Below, piece after piece: positions 1-27,189 of a stretch of 64,000 nucleotides of DNA. The DNA comes from Platynereis dumerilii. Taxonomy: Eukaryota > Annelida > Polychaeta > Phyllodocida > Nereididae. The position numbers and the translations under genes are program-made. The notes beneath the pieces are model-generated. The model was not told the DNA's origin, did no database searches, and was given only the letters and a program-made list of their open reading frames with translations. Position 1 is the stretch's first letter, and the number at the start of each line of letters is the position of its first letter. The stretch spans positions 79,739,380-79,803,379 of the forward strand of contig JAPTHN010000001.1 in NCBI GenBank assembly GCA_026936325.1, written 5' to 3'.

Positions 1-210
1 CGATCGCAATTTTTGTGGCCTGGCCGCTCTCTCATTGTCATTTACCAAATAAAAACAAAAGCCAAGCTGAGATTCCTTTTTAATATAATTCTTTAATATG
101 TAAATGGCACTGCCATGAAATTCGCGCAGCATTGTCATAGAACCACTGCATCATCTTCAACATTCCATGCAGAAGGCCAACCTATCTTTTTAAGGGACTG
201 GGCGAATGGG

Positions 211-261
211 CAGATAGATAAGATTAGATAGATAAGATCAGATCTATAGATAAGATAAGAT

Positions 262-345
<84 letters not shown>

Positions 346-350
346 CAGAT
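211..350. repeat. (GATA)n microsatellite
   Basis: A GATA/GATAA tract begins imperfect and becomes a nearly uninterrupted GATA run of about 90 bp. The same tetranucleotide recurs in this window at 9149-9262 (as TCTA), 23461-23507, 29447-29506 and about 61118-61136. Confidence 0.95.
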
Positions 351-824
351 TGCACTAAATTGTTGATGTTACATAACTGAGATCAATAAAACCATAGCTA
401 TTCAGAGGTGACTGTTTACTATTAGACTGTTACATAATTTGTTGATAGTTAATGAAGATTATGTAACCTTAAGTGTTGTTATGATTTCTTACTTGGTGAT
501 CTATTTAAGTCATTAACATTTGTATTGACTTTTAATTTTTATTCACTTCTTGCAATCAAGTGGTATGGAAATAATTATTTCCAATGTTGAAACACATGTT
601 GATTTATATCCCTGAAATATGTCATTGGAGGTTGTAATAGGACAAGGCTGAAATTTTAAATCTATTTTGGAATTTATTTAACATATTTTAATTATTTACC
701 AAACTAAACTCTGACTAAACTACCAGCTCCACTTTTATGGTAACTACAGGCACTTCCTGTCCAGGCAGTCACTGTAGACAGGAGCACCACACAGAATGAG
801 CTGTCCTTGTGCTAAGTGAGCTTC

Positions 825-853
825 GCTCATGGCTGCCTTCGGCAGCCATGAGC
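825..853. repeat. Perfect short hairpin
   Basis: A 13-bp arm (GCTCATGGCTGCC) is followed by a TTC loop and its exact reverse complement. It lies in the 3' flank of the receptor gene. No function is assigned. Confidence 0.8.
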
Positions 854-2393
854 TGCGCTCATATTAATTACAATGTACAAATCATCAATACATAAAATTG
901 CATTGTACAAAATGCGTAAATACAAGACTAGAAATCATTCACTCTTTTTTCTCAGACAGATGCAAACACCAAACAAACGCTGTAAACTTGCATGAACCTA
1001 CTGGAATGCTTCAGAATATAGGAGTCCATCAATTTGTTATGCGGAAAGAGTGGACAGGTTGAAAATTGGGCTTTGTGAGTCATCATACTGATGATTCGCC
1101 ACGATCAAAGTATCAGTTTCAATAGCGACTTAATTTCAGGAGACTTCTGTTGAGTGTTGGCATCTGACAAACTAGAGGATTATGCATCCAACTCTTGCGC
1201 TTAAATCTGTCATGACATCATGTTGATTACAAATAATCAAACACCCTCTTTATATGGCTCCCATGCAAAAGTTTGTTTATGACATTTCCTCAGCTATCAT
1301 GAATCACAAAGTGCAAATTTCATTGAGAAATGGTCTTATCTTTGCGCACGACAAATCGACCAGCATCAAATTAATATATATAATCTTCCTCCTTTCTGGC
1401 TTATAATGACAATTCAGGTCTTGATGGCAGATTTAGGATTACTGATGGAGGAAGACCTTATCTATTTGGTATATTCAATTGGTCAGATATTTGGGATAAA
1501 TGTATTTGCAAGTTGGAAGCCCATTGCTTATATAAAATGTATAAACAAATATATATATACAAATGTGAAGAAATTTATATTAAAGTTTGGGACTGTTTCT
1601 TTGAACTTGGAAACATCAACAAAAAATACAAAGTGATTTTAAATACGTATGAAAATCATATCCAACAATTACTTTTTTCTTGACTGTCATGGTTAAAACA
1701 ACTCAATCAACAAATTTTTCACCCCAGATTATCTTTGTAAAGGATAAAATCATATTGTATAAAAGTGCCCATCATTCGCTATAAATTATTGTATCGGAGA
1801 TAAAAATCAATTCTTACAATATACCGTTTAACGATACAGAAACCTAGCCCTATATTGGCTATAATTATAATTATTTACTTTGGAGATTACATAATCATTC
1901 CATTCTTTCAAATAACCACATGGCAATATGATTGTATTTAGCAAATTAGCATGTAAAAAAATCACAATCGAAATTTGGAGACAACTGAGCAAAAAGAGAA
2001 CAATTAATACATTTCACACAACATCAAACAAACAAATGAAAAAAGAACTCTTGAAACTAAACAAATTAACAATTGAGACAATCAGAACAATAAAGCCGAC
2101 CATTTGGCAAAAAAGCATACTGTTCATAATACCATAAATATGTACATCAACATATCACAATAAATTGTTGGCCTGTTAATATTATTGAAGTGTGTGTTGC
2201 ATGGAATGCTTGCATAAGGTGAATTAAATGTGTGTTCTGATAAAATGTGAGACATAGGCCTATGAATCTATGATCATTCAGTTAAGGAACGAATGACCCA
2301 GTAGGCCTACACAACTGGCAGAACAACAGTCCTAGGCTGGCTTTGTATACAAAGGAGAAGGGAGAAGACTTTAGCTCCCTCTGGTGGATTGCA

Positions 2394-2399
2394 TTTATT
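2394..2399 (-). terminator. Candidate polyadenylation signal of the receptor gene
   Basis: TTTATT on the plus strand reads AATAAA on the minus strand, about 550 nt beyond the receptor stop codon. It is the nearest canonical hexamer downstream of the stop. A second lies at 673-678. Use of either is inference. Confidence 0.35.
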
Positions 2400-2948
2400 T
2401 TGTCAAACTAGCTCAATGAGTGACATTGTGTGTACTGTCAGGACTCATGAGGCGATCAAAGGATACTTAGGGAGACATTTGTGGATTTTAACCCCAGCAC
2501 TAACTTTTTTTATGTGAAGCAACGACAAAAAATTGTTTGCGTGTGACAATTTCGTTATATTATCGTAATCATTAGGGACTGTTTTGAACTGGAAAGTGCA
2601 CTTGTGAAGTTGTGATGATGCAAAATTCGTAAATTTTGCGACAAATGATAAAATATAGGCCCACAGCAAGTTTTCAACACTTTCAGAAAGTTTATATTAG
2701 CTGGTAGCGCATGGCGCTGTTCACACATTTAATGTCCAACAAATCGAGAAATATGTGGAGACCAAGCTCTTCTGATATAATATCTGAAACTTACTGTGTG
2801 AAACTGTATATTCCTACAACAACCAAATTTCAAGATGGCTGATTTTGGCTGCGTTACGAGACAGTATCAGTGTTACATGTGCTGTAACGCAATGAAGTTA
2901 TCTCTTCGACGTGACCAAATCTTGTACATGATTTATGTGAAAATTTTT

Positions 2949-16405
<13,457 letters not shown>

Positions 16406-18824
16406 CTGCAATGGAGAAAAAATCAATAAATGTTTAGTATAAATGTTTTGAAGTGAAATTAACAAAAGGAGATAGAATGAAGTTCCCAGTGGCCATTTTG
16501 ACCAAATTTGTCAGAGGTAATCAAGCTAACATCATCCATGCGCCGTTGTGGAGATGTTTTCACAACGTTGTGAGGCAATGTCAAGGGTTCAACTTTAGGT
16601 ATCAACATCGTGTTCACGTTGTAGCAACATAATTCCTAACCTCCTTTGTGAAACAATGTTTTCATCTCATTGGATGAGAATCCATGCTCCCATGCATGTG
16701 CAAGGAATTTGGTAGAGCATGTTTAGTATTGACCCCTGTCTACAAGTGGACCGCTGTTACATTGCCACTTCTTTTTCCAGCCTTGGCAGATTAGAACATA
16801 TGCTGTCATGTGTTGCCACCTAGTGACTAGTGTGCTGTTCCGCGAGCTCCTGCGAGTTGGCCACATCATTTCAGTCTGAGGAACTCACACAATTTTGTCT
16901 GGAAGAAACCGGGGTGGTTTCTGAGTGTGCTGATGGCCTTGTCTACTTCTTTAGAGAATGTGATTGCCGAGTTTGACTCTGGTATACATCAGTGTTGAAT
17001 AGAAATTTTGTAAATTTGCAGTGAAATTGGAACTTTTTCTTCGGACAGCAATGCTGTAGCATACAAAATTAACTTTTGTGCCAGGTGGCAGCAGCATGCA
17101 GTTCTCATTTTCACCAGACCGTACTGACCCAATGATGAAACATCACCCTTACTTACTTTCTATCGCAGTGTTTCTATCTATGTTCACAGAATTGGAAGAG
17201 AGTGTGGGTCAGCCAATACACTACATTGTAGGAAGTGCAAGCATTGTACCGCCATCTCCAGGAATTGGCCATGCAAATGAGCCAGCAACAATATGCAAAT
17301 GAGATATATATGGCAGAGTGATTTTCAAACAAAATTGTTTTCTTTAAAGTGTGGGAACTTTTAATTGTTATGATTCCTGGTAATGAGATTAAATAACAAA
17401 GTAATTGTTGATAATCAGTAGTCATCAGTGCCTGATTAATTGTTATGATTCATGACAATAAGATTGAATAACAAAATACAACTGTTTGTAATTTCAAGTC
17501 ATCAGTGCCAGCTGAAAGTTGTCAAGTGGCAACGGGAGAAACAGGACAAAACAATAAAACAAATTTAGGAATTAATCACTGAACATGGAAAGATAATGTA
17601 ACCACTGTCAACATTCTTATGGAAAGACCGATTTCTGGAGTCCCTCTGACACAGCATATCATCGGACGAAATATACTAGAGGAACCCATGAAGTCTGCTC
17701 CAGCCCCATGTATTTGCTGGAAAGGCATCTGAATTTGCCTTTGCATTTGGTAATCTCTGAAACATTTGCATTTGTATTTAAATGTTTTTCGTCATATTTG
17801 TATCCAACCATGGGCCACATACATGTATTGGAAAAGGGCTATATGAATCAAATAAATCAAATACCACAAGGAAGACAGTCAAATTTGCCTTCAATAAGCA
17901 AATATACGAATGATGAGCAAAAAGAGGTAGAATGGTCAATATTTGCAAAACTCAGATAGTTTCATCAATAATCAAGAAATCTAGGTACAAACACATTTTA
18001 TGGAGTTGAAATTAAAACAAACACCAGTTTAAAAATGGCTGGTAGTATATTGATCTAATTAGATTCATTGCAACTTTTTAATATGGGGGCAAAAAGTTAA
18101 ACTTAGCCAGTTGGTAATTAGGGTATTAATCAGTTGACTTTATTGGCAACTATTTTAGTGACCATTTAAAAGTGGGTATATATAGTAACACAATTCAAAT
18201 AGATTGCCAATAGAATCAAGTGGAAGTCTAACACCCTGCAGCTGTTCTGGATCAAAACCTGATCAAAATACGATAATCACTAAAACCATGGTAGGCCTAA
18301 TCAGGGGATGAATACTTGTAGAGAGTTTGATACAATGAGGAAGTGTTTTTATAATTTTTTTTACAAATTAAAAGCTTTTGAAAAACTTGCAATTCAAATT
18401 TCAATGCAGCTGTTATGAGAATAAAACGTGCTTTTCAAATGGTGTTACCTCATCTTTCAAATGCTTTATTTTCACCACAATGGCCTTCACAATGCATTAC
18501 AGAGCCAGCTTGATTGTCAGCTGGCTTGATTGCCATGCAGTGTACACGATTAAGCTACTGATGATGAAGTATGCAGATCGTGCATGGTTGCTATGCTTCA
18601 TTGCCACGCTTCATTGAATATTGAAGAAGAAATTTCACTGCTGGCCCTCAATTCAACACAGGTAAACTAAAGAAGTCAACCTGGTTGCCATGGAAACTAA
18701 TATCAACACCCAATCAGGGAAAATCGATATCTGAAGCTTAATCAAACTTCAACTAAAACATTGGCTTCTCCGATGCAGTCAATGAGGGTTTTTGTTTGAA
18801 CTGAAATGGCTATTTTGGGGTCAA

Positions 18825-19035
18825 CCACTAGATCTCTGGGGGGGGGGGGGAGGCTTGGAGTTATTTTGAAATAAATAATATATTGACCAGTTTTTTTAGA
18901 AATAAATGAATTCCTTCTGGGCAGTCTTGAAATAAATAATTTCTGGTTCAGGTATTTGTCAACAAGGTGTTGTTTGATTCAGAATACGTGCCCAAAATAA
19001 ATCATTTCCCGTCGAGAAAAACTCCAACCCATGGA
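18825..19035. repeat. G-tract/AAATAAAT interspersed repeat, copy 1
   Basis: Starts with a G run plus GGCTTGGAGTT and ends with AAAAACTCCAACCC, so the ends are imperfect inverted repeats. The interior is rich in AAATAAAT. Related copies are at 27190-27450 and 38866-39072. Confidence 0.6.
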
Positions 19036-19639
19036 AATATAATATTCACCTCCTTTTGCTAAACAACCATTACATGCTCATGTTACCTTGTAAGATTCTA
19101 AATGCACACACTCACTAATATTGGCTCAAAAATTATTACTCTTTCTAAAATCTTTTTTATCATTTGATGTTTTGGTTCTGGCCCTATTGAGATGGAGTGC
19201 TGTATACATAGTTTTATATACACAACAAACATTGTTCAACATTCCAACAAGCCCAGGTCCTTTTTCAAGTTTGCCAAGCCATTAGGATTGTCACATTTGA
19301 GCATATATTTATAGCATTGTATGCTAGAAGCATGGTTATTGGATCAAAACGTGCTCAGCAAATTCCAATGACCCTTCACATATAAACTATTGAAAAGTGA
19401 TCCCACTGTAAAAATTACTGCTAATGGTACCAAAAGTTAAAGTCTGTTAACAAATTATTGTTTGAATCATAAAAATCTGCTTTTTATCAGTCTCCTATCA
19501 TGATCAAGTACATGTATATATGTATACATTTTAATTTTACATAACATATTATCATTGAGTCCAAAATGACCTCATGTAAAGTAAAGTGAGTGAACTTGCA
19601 AATGTCAAGAAAAGGCATCCACATTTCTCAGAGTAATCT

Positions 19640-19820
19640 TGTGATTGAGTGAGATGTTTGACCAATTCCTTCATGCTGCCACAGCTCCAGCTTGTTGTTT
19701 TCAGCTAAGGTAACAGACAGATTATCTCAGCAGAAAACAACAAGCTATGTCAGCTCAAAGATATTGCGCAACCATCTCACTCAATCATTTAAGCTGACAA
19801 AAAATTTCAAATTTTACATC
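19640..19820. mobile_element. Palindromic MITE, copy 1 (degenerate left end)
   Basis: Shares GATTGAGTGAGATG, the central AGCTTGTTGTTTTCAGCT / AACAACAAGCTATGTCAGCT inverted pair and CAACCATCTCACTCAATC with the copies at 23888, 30821 and 31138. Confidence 0.7.
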
Positions 19821-20391
19821 GTAGAGCTTTTCCTTCATGGTAGCACCAGCACACATGGTCATTTTACAGTAAAAATATCTTGATGGTGTGACCGAAATGG
19901 TCTCAAATAAACCTAATGGCTTGAGGCGAGCTAAAGCAATGCAATGCATGAGGTACTTATGGGGCATTTATATCGTATTTATGCCATTAAATGCATGGTA
20001 ATTTGGGTAGAATTGGACGTTTTATATAAGTTTTTTGCAACATCTTCAATGGAGTGATTCGAAAGAAACGATCCAGTGATTGAGCAGATAAGAAACAGGC
20101 CCTCCAGATACAAATTAGCTGACATGCCTGGGCAATGCCAACCAGGGTGATATATGAAACCAATTAGGCAATGCATGGGAACTTCAGTCTCTGTGTGTTT
20201 TTAAATATGTACTTTACACGAATCATGAAATCAACAAGGACAAAAAGAAAGAATAATACAAAAAGCTAAATTAACAAATAGGCTACTTATGCATGACAGG
20301 AAAAGCAAACGCTTTGCATTATTAATTTTTTAACTCTTTTCTTGCAGGGGTGAATTAAGCATGCCTTTAAACATGGCTTTGGATTCTGAGC

Positions 20392-20775
20392 AAGGAAACC
20401 CGACTCTGACTCCTGACTCCTTCGGCTTTCTAAAAGGCAACTCTGGCTCCAACTCCTTAGGTCTCCTGAATTATGACTCCGACCTACGACAAATTTACTG
20501 GCATTATTGCACCCAAATATCACATTGTTAGCAGGGGGAAAAGCGAATTGCAAAATATTTCCAGGTTTTTGTACATGAATGCTTCTTCAGGAAGTTTTGT
20601 GTGAACTTTAAAATGCATTCTGCATTGTTTCAACTGTGTTGTTATAAATAATTTTTGGAGTCTGAAGTCACCAAATTAGTTTTTGAATCCGACTGCATCC
20701 TAATACCCAATATCAACTCCCGAGTCCATCCAGATACTTCAGAATCCATGACAATGACTCAAATCCCTGCCTTAA
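20392..20775 (+). repeat. GACTCC-rich interspersed repeat, copy 1
   Basis: Runs of GACTCC/GACTCTG, then TTAGGTCTCCTGAATTATGA, a unique middle, and more ACTCC words. The reverse complement of 26118-26515 matches along its length. The family is not assigned to a known class. Confidence 0.75.
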
Positions 20776-20929
20776 ACTTGAATCATCAACTCAGTATCTA
20801 ATCATAATAATACTCATAGCAGGAATCTGATCTCACTCATAAGGCTTTTTTCTCTCAACCCATAAGACCTTCAATTACACTCCTAAGCCTGCCAATTCAT
20901 CTGAAGTTCCCGATAGGGCAACTTTTACC

Positions 20930-21310
20930 TATCAACATTCATTATTTCCATAGTTACACAAATTTATCTTGGGAATTTGGCCAAAAAACACGTTTTTTCA
21001 CTTGAATATATCCCTCCTGTAGATTTATCTGCCACACCAGGGCCTGTAATGCATTTAATATTATAGGCCATTCAATTCCCCATCTTTCCATATGCTGACT
21101 GACCTTCTAAGGCCAATATAACTACCCAGTTACCACATATTCGTATTGGGAGTTCCACAAAAACCACGTTTTCAACATACAAATCTGGAAGTTATATATT
21201 TCTCTGCCACATCAAGCCCAGTAATGCATATCACATTGCAGGCCACAAAATTCCGCATCTTTTGCCACACTCATTCAACTTATTTGTCCAATATAACTCC
21301 CACAAATTAA
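20930..21310. repeat. Diverged tandem pair (about 175-bp unit)
   Basis: Two adjacent stretches share AAACCACGTTTT-like, TTTATCTGCCACA / TTCTCTGCCACA, CCTGTAATGCAT / CCAGTAATGCAT and CCAATATAACT blocks in the same order, spaced about 175 bp apart. Confidence 0.6.
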
Positions 21311-21539
21311 GTTGCGTCATGCATTTCGAAAACATATTTTCCAACAACTCCACTCTCTCAGCGTATGTAGTGCTGTAGAACCAGTTGTAGTAGCTCCAAA
21401 CAATCCACATTACTTCATCTAATTGAAAGCTGACTGGAACCTGCAAATAACAGCTGGCTTCACATTACGCGAACCTGGGAAGAACCTGGATCTCGCTGCA
21501 TTTTTGAATAGCACGAAACCCTAAGCGGGTGAACAGCTA

Positions 21540-21730
21540 GTTAAATATGGTTAGTGCATCCATCTAAGGCTAGTTCTTGCAATTAATTAGGATCACTTGA
21601 TGAGATGAGAATGAGCTTGACACTCAACATGTTCACATTTACCTCATGCCACAGTTTGTGGGATATTTTTCTTGCCTAGCACAGACACTGATAAAAGGGC
21701 CACCAATAATATTAGATTACCTTGTCAGAA
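21540..21730 (-). repeat. SINE-like interspersed repeat, copy 1
   Basis: Shares CTCAACATGTT, CCTAGCACAGACACTGATA and nearby blocks with copies at 22290-22575 (opposite orientation) and 23505-23800. Confidence 0.6.
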
Positions 21731-22289
21731 CAAACATCACGGTGGAATGAAGCTCACTAATAAAATTGTTATATGATCATGAATCTCAAGGAGTATCAGG
21801 GAGCAAAGTAAGCCAGGGTGTTTTCAGTTTCAGATTTAATAATTATTGCAAATAAACTAATGGCAAATGTAAATGATCCAAAATAAATGATAAACAAAAA
21901 CCATTGAAAAATAACTTAATTACATCACCCCTCCAGCTGTACATGGACCCTGCAATTTAAGGAAATCGAACAGAATGGCCAGTTAATGCAGTTGCCATTG
22001 TGTGAAGACAGGGGTTAAACAGAAATAATGAAGTTTTAGATGTTCACAATCAGGAGTCCATGGCTACAATATGGATCGAATGTGCTTGTAAAGAAAATCA
22101 ATTGTTTGATAATTCAAAATTTGAGGAAACTAGTGGACCAACTGTGCACCAGCATGATCAGATTGCATCAGGTGTCAATACTCATAAAAGCCAATCTCCT
22201 CTCAAACAAATGAGCACAAAATGTTCATTGCTCATTCAATGCTTTATCATTGAACTAGCAATTAAACTGCTGTCAGTCTGCTGGAGGTT

Positions 22290-22575
22290 TTTGTCTATGT
22301 ACAATTCCCCACATGGGATCAAACCCCAGTTGGGGAACCCACAATATTTTCAGTGGACCTTCAAGAGCATGATCCAGCTGGATGTCCTTTCAGATGAGAC
22401 ATTAAATCGGCGGCCCCTTGTATCAGTGTCTGTGTTGGGCAAGTAAAAGATCCCTCACGTTGTGTAAATGTTTAACATGTTGAGGATATTCTTCATCTCT
22501 CTCCCATCTCATCAATCAACCCTTGTGAGTGCCCAGTACTGGGCCCAGATGGTCGCACTAACCATATATAATCTT
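22290..22575 (+). repeat. SINE-like interspersed repeat, copy 2
   Basis: Blocks TTCAGTGGACCTTCAAGAGC, CAGATGAGACATTAAAT, CAGTGTCTGTG and AACATGTTGAGGAT appear in reverse complement at 23505-23800. One end abuts ATATATAATC, consistent with a simple-sequence tail. Confidence 0.65.
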
Positions 22576-23460
22576 CTGGTACAAAATACTAAATTATAAT
22601 AAGTCTTATTAAAAAAGCACTGACCAACATCAACAACCCACATGGAAATAGTCTCAGTCTGATGTTAATTTTATGGGAGTCCGTTCCTCTGCAGCCAAAG
22701 AGATCTATGTCTTTTCTATCTATTCGTTTATTGTCAACAATCTTGTGAGTGACCACACAGCAAAATATCTATCTATCCATAGTATCCATTTGTTAGTCTG
22801 TCGATCTCTCTCTTCTTTCAAATAAAAAATCCTGGGAAATGTCAATACACTAGATAGAGGGCTGCACCATGCCTTAAACATGAGTCAATGACTATGACAG
22901 GAATTTGAAGAATCATGATTTTTTTTTTCAATTCCTGGGAGCATTGCTGTAGAATGTACACACATTGCTTTACCTGGCACAACCAGAACAACCTTTACAA
23001 GAACAGAAGCAGCTTGGAGCAGCTTGGGACTGACTGCAAGCATTCAGCTAATTTGGGGGACAGCAATGCCACAGCATTGAGCAGAGGGCAGTTGGAGCTA
23101 GGTAGTACCTTGCACACAAGGACACCAGAGTTGCTATTCACCCTTGCCTGGGGCAGCCAGTCCTCTCTCAACACTGGCTCCCAGTCAGTCTCACACTCTC
23201 CCTGTGTGTCGATCTGTGTGTCACCACACACCTGAGGTTCATCCATATTGTAAGGTGTTATTATTGAGGTTGAGAAAATGGACAGTGGTCGAACTCAACT
23301 TTTTTTCTCCGGAAAGGAAAGGTCATCGCTGTAGTCACTAAGAACTATGTGGCCACACACATTATCATCAAAACTTTTAATTTGGCAATGCTGTGATAAC
23401 ATGTATCTCATGATGCTAATAGCTACCTGGTAGGTCCGTTCTTAACAACAAACAATTTAG

Positions 23461-23507
23461 ATAGATAGATAGATAGATAGAGAGATAGAGAGATAGATAG
23501 ATAGATA
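23461..23507. repeat. (GATA)n microsatellite
   Basis: GATA units with GAGA interruptions, directly abutting the SINE-like repeat at 23505. It may be that element's tail. Confidence 0.9.
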
Positions 23508-23800
23508 TGGTAAGTGCAACCCTCTAAGCCCAGTTCTGGTACTCATGAAGGTTGATTGATGAGAGAGGAGAGCGAGAATCCTCAACATGTTACACATTTA
23601 CAACTTGTGAGGGATTTTTACTTGCCCAGCACAGACACTGATACAAGGGCCTGCCAATTTAACATCTCATCTGGAATTCATCCAGCTGGCATTTTGCTCT
23701 TGAAGGTCCACTGAAGATGTTTTGGTTCCCCACCTGGTGCTCGGGATCCGAACTTCAAACCCATGTTGGAAAAGACCTTCAGCAGAGCAGGCCTACACCA
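23505..23800 (-). repeat. SINE-like interspersed repeat, copy 3
   Basis: Reverse-complement match to 22290-22575, including TCCTCAACATGTT, CCCAGCACAGACACTGATAC and GCTCTTGAAGGTCCACTGAA. The GATA tract lies at its low-coordinate end. Confidence 0.65.
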
Positions 23801-23887
23801 TACTGATACTAAATGCTCATTCTATGACTGTCATAACCTATGCTTAGAATGTGATACATGTCAGTGAATGAGTCAAATCATTCAATA

Positions 23888-24092
23888 CACTGTAAAATTG
23901 AAACCGAATCGCTTAAATGATTGAGTGAGATGGTTGCACATATTGTTTGAGCTAACATAGCTTGTTGTTTTCAGCTTAGATAACAAACAGATTATCTCAG
24001 CTGAAAACAATAAGCTAGATGTTAGCTCAAGCAATTTGTGCAACCATCTCACTCAATCGTTTGAGCTGACTTGAAATTCAAATTTTACAGTG
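23888..24092. mobile_element. Palindromic MITE, copy 2
   Basis: A 205-bp element with CACTGTAAAATT at one end and its complement at the other. Nearly the whole length is self-complementary. Copies 3 and 4 have TA on both flanks, as for Tc1/mariner-type MITEs; here only the left flank is TA. Confidence 0.8.
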
Positions 24093-25739
24093 CAGTCAAT
24101 CTTGATTCAAAAAGTCAGATGCATGCTGATTTCTAAAATGGTTAATTACAATTTTCCTGTTTTTTCATGCATCACTCCCATTTTACAAGAACTCTTGATA
24201 ACAACAACTGGTAACACCACAGGGTAACAAGACACAATTGAATTTTTTTTTAAACTAACAAAAGTCAAGGTAACAAAAGCAAAGCGACAAGACAATCTGT
24301 GCACTGTCAAAAGCTTGTGAAGATCTCACAAAGTGACACTAACATTATCCAAAAGGCAAACACTTGACAAAAGTGTATTTGTACAGGATTTTGTAGAGAT
24401 TCGTTTATTTTTTTAGTCATTGGCCATCTTTTTTAAATTGTTTAAATGAATACTATAGCCCTGTGCTGATGTTATGGAGGCCTACATTCTTTTTGCAACA
24501 CTATGACTGAATTAAAAAATATGAAAACTCTTAAAACAATCTGAATCTGTGCAATTTTTTTAAAAGCGAAACTTTTTTTAGTCATTGCCTCTCTTTTTCA
24601 AATGTTTAAATGAATATTACAACACTGTGCTTGAGATAACAGCCCCTATAGGCCCTATATCCTTTTTTGCAACACTATGATTTAATTGAAAAGATGAAAA
24701 TATTTTTAAAACAATCTGAATCTGTGCTACTTCTTTAAAAATTCAACTGCTTTGTCAGTTTAATATTTTTGTAAATCTAAATCTGTGCAAATTCTTTAAA
24801 AGTGCAACTGCTTTGCCAGTTTGTGCTTTGGTCCCCTAGAATTTGTTCTAGAATAGCTTGAACACCATTGAAAGGCCTGAGGTCAGGGCACCAGAAGCAA
24901 GTGACACGGCCATCCACGAAGCCATTCCTGCCTTATCTCATTATCCCGTGCAAGGCTTGGAACTCGGGACACCTCCGGGGTAAGACTTTCAACCACCTAT
25001 GACAACAATATCATTCAGTCTACAGAATTTGTATACACACCCTATTTGCCCCCTTTATCTCATTTCATAAACAAGAGAGAGATATAGAAATTTAAGAACA
25101 CAAATAGGCCTTCAAGCCAGTGCAATAACAATGAATGTATTATCATTTTCACAACAATGTGTCTTTCCCAGTTTGTACTTCGCTTTATCCCAAGACAGTG
25201 ATGCCACAGATATAGTTGCAAAACTTCGTATATTACAAGCACAGATTTCAAGAAACTGACTAAATGCATTGACACATGGATTACACATGTTGACCTTGTT
25301 TAGCTTTGATACCGGCACTGGTTGATAGATGCTTCAATGAACTGTAACTGAATCAAACAGGCTATACTTATCCGAAAAAGGAAATTTACAACAATGACTG
25401 AACAACAAATTTTAAAAAGTGATTTGAAAATGTGATGACTAGTTTCTTGTGAAAAACGATAAAATAGATTTTGTTCGGAAAACATTGAAACAAGAGACTC
25501 TTCTGGTGAGGTAGAACACTCCATGACCAGAACTGACTACAACTGTACATATAGGTTGTAGGCTTATCTATATGGTAAGGCCTAATAAATTACAGCAGAC
25601 GCGCAGATCAATCAATTCAGTCTACTGCATTTGTCTATTACTATATTAGTCATCTGTGTCACTTGCTAATTAACAGATTATCCCCAACCACTCAAAAAAT
25701 TGCTTCTTGTTAATATATGGCTGCATGCAATCGAATTTG

Positions 25740-26100
25740 TGACAAGCGGAAGATGAGAGGAAAACAAATGTGAATGAAGAGGAGGAGAGAAAAAGCAGCA
25801 TATATGAAGAGAGATATGGAAAGCATAGGAAGACAAAAAAGAAGCACATATACATGAAATGTAGGAAAAAATAGAGAGGAGACAAACCGAGGAGAAACAC
25901 GGAAGAGAGGGAGATAAGAAGGAAGGAGAGAAGATGAGGAGAGAGAAGGGGAGAATGAAAACAGAAGAGAAAGGGGAGGAGAAGAGAATAAAGAGGAGAT
26001 CCATGGCAGACTGAGATGAGAAGAAAATTAACAGGCAAATGAAGACTATTGCAAAGAAGAAGAGAAAAGGGGGGGGGGAAGGGGAAAAAGAGGAAACAAG
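25740..26100. repeat. Polypurine tract
   Basis: About 360 bp of almost pure A/G on the plus strand (GAGGAG, GAAGAG, GGGG runs). The long minus-strand open frames here (S/F/L-rich) are artefacts of composition. A second, shorter tract lies at about 26525-26690. Confidence 0.85.
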
Positions 26101-26117
26101 GCAACAGAGCAGAAATC

Positions 26118-26515
26118 AGGGCTTCTGAGTTGGAGTCAGGAGTCGCAGGTTTTGTGGAGTGAGAGTCGGGGTCGAACTTTGATTTTCATGTGGAGTTGGA
26201 GTCGAAAATTAATTTGGTGACTTCTGACTCCTAAAATTAATTAATAAAAGATAGTTACAGCAATGCGAATTATTTTGCAAATTTTATGCAAAACTTCCTA
26301 AACAAGTATTCATGTACAAATTCCTATGGAAACTTTGTAAAATTACGTTTTCCTCCCTGTAAACCATGTAATATTTGTGTGCAATAATGCCGATAACTGG
26401 AGTCAGGAGTCAGAGTCGTAATTCAGGAGACCTAAGGAGTCGGAGTCGCTTTTCAGAAAGCAAAAGGAGTCGGAGTCAGAGTCGATTCAATTACTACCCG
26501 TCTCCAAAGCCCTGC
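26118..26515 (-). repeat. GACTCC-rich interspersed repeat, copy 2
   Basis: Reverse complement of the family at 20392-20775. It shares the GTCTCCTGAATTA block, the GGCATTATTGCAC block and GTCACCAAATTA in the same order, between two GAGTCGGAGTC-rich ends. Confidence 0.75.
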
Positions 26516-27189
26516 CATAAATATAGATCTATGGGATTTTAAGAGTAGAGAAACAAGAGTGAAAACACCTGGAAGAAGGTGAAAGGGAGAATGAAGAAAG
26601 AAGGGAAGAAAGAAAAGAAAGTTGGGATAAAATAAAGAGAAACAAAAAAAAGAAAGATAAAAAAGAGGCAGAAGGATAAAACCAAGAATAAAGCGTAGAG
26701 CAGTGACCATTGTATATTTCAAAAGGAACTTTCGTGACTGTAATTTTATTGGTCTTCTTTGAGCTTATTTTACAGGTTAACAAATCTTCTAAATGGTAGG
26801 AGGGGTGAGGAGGGCGGTGGGTCTGTCTATCTTTAAAATTTCTTTCTTTCACTCCTTCTTGCTGCTGTTAATAGCAGCATGTAATGCAGTGATTCGGGAC
26901 AAAGCAGTGAGGAGACCCAACCTTCATCACCTGTGACATATGGGGCTATGCTTGCCTGGGCAGATTGATAAGAGTGTTTGGTAGCTTAAATGATTCGAGT
27001 AATTTGGCTGAGCGAATAACCCGTTTCCATAAATCAAGTGGGGCAGTGACAGTAGCGGATCTGATTATGTAGACTTCGAAAGGGGGCTGGGGTGGTAAGA
27101 TTTCTATTTTGCTCAATAACTCCAATTATCATTCTGTTGTATGACATGTAATTGAAGGGCACATCACAATAAGGGGGTGACCATTAGAT

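Larger units (their letters stand above)
1..2393. other. Non-coding 3' flank of the receptor gene
   Basis: Apart from the GATA tract and the hairpin at 825-853, this AT-rich stretch shows no coding region. Its open frames are short, have no recognisable domains and lack compositional bias. Confidence 0.6.

Noticed and set aside
25670-26104. 144- and 108-codon minus-strand frames rich in S, F and L
   Set aside because: They are overlapping frames of the polypurine tract, open in more than one frame.
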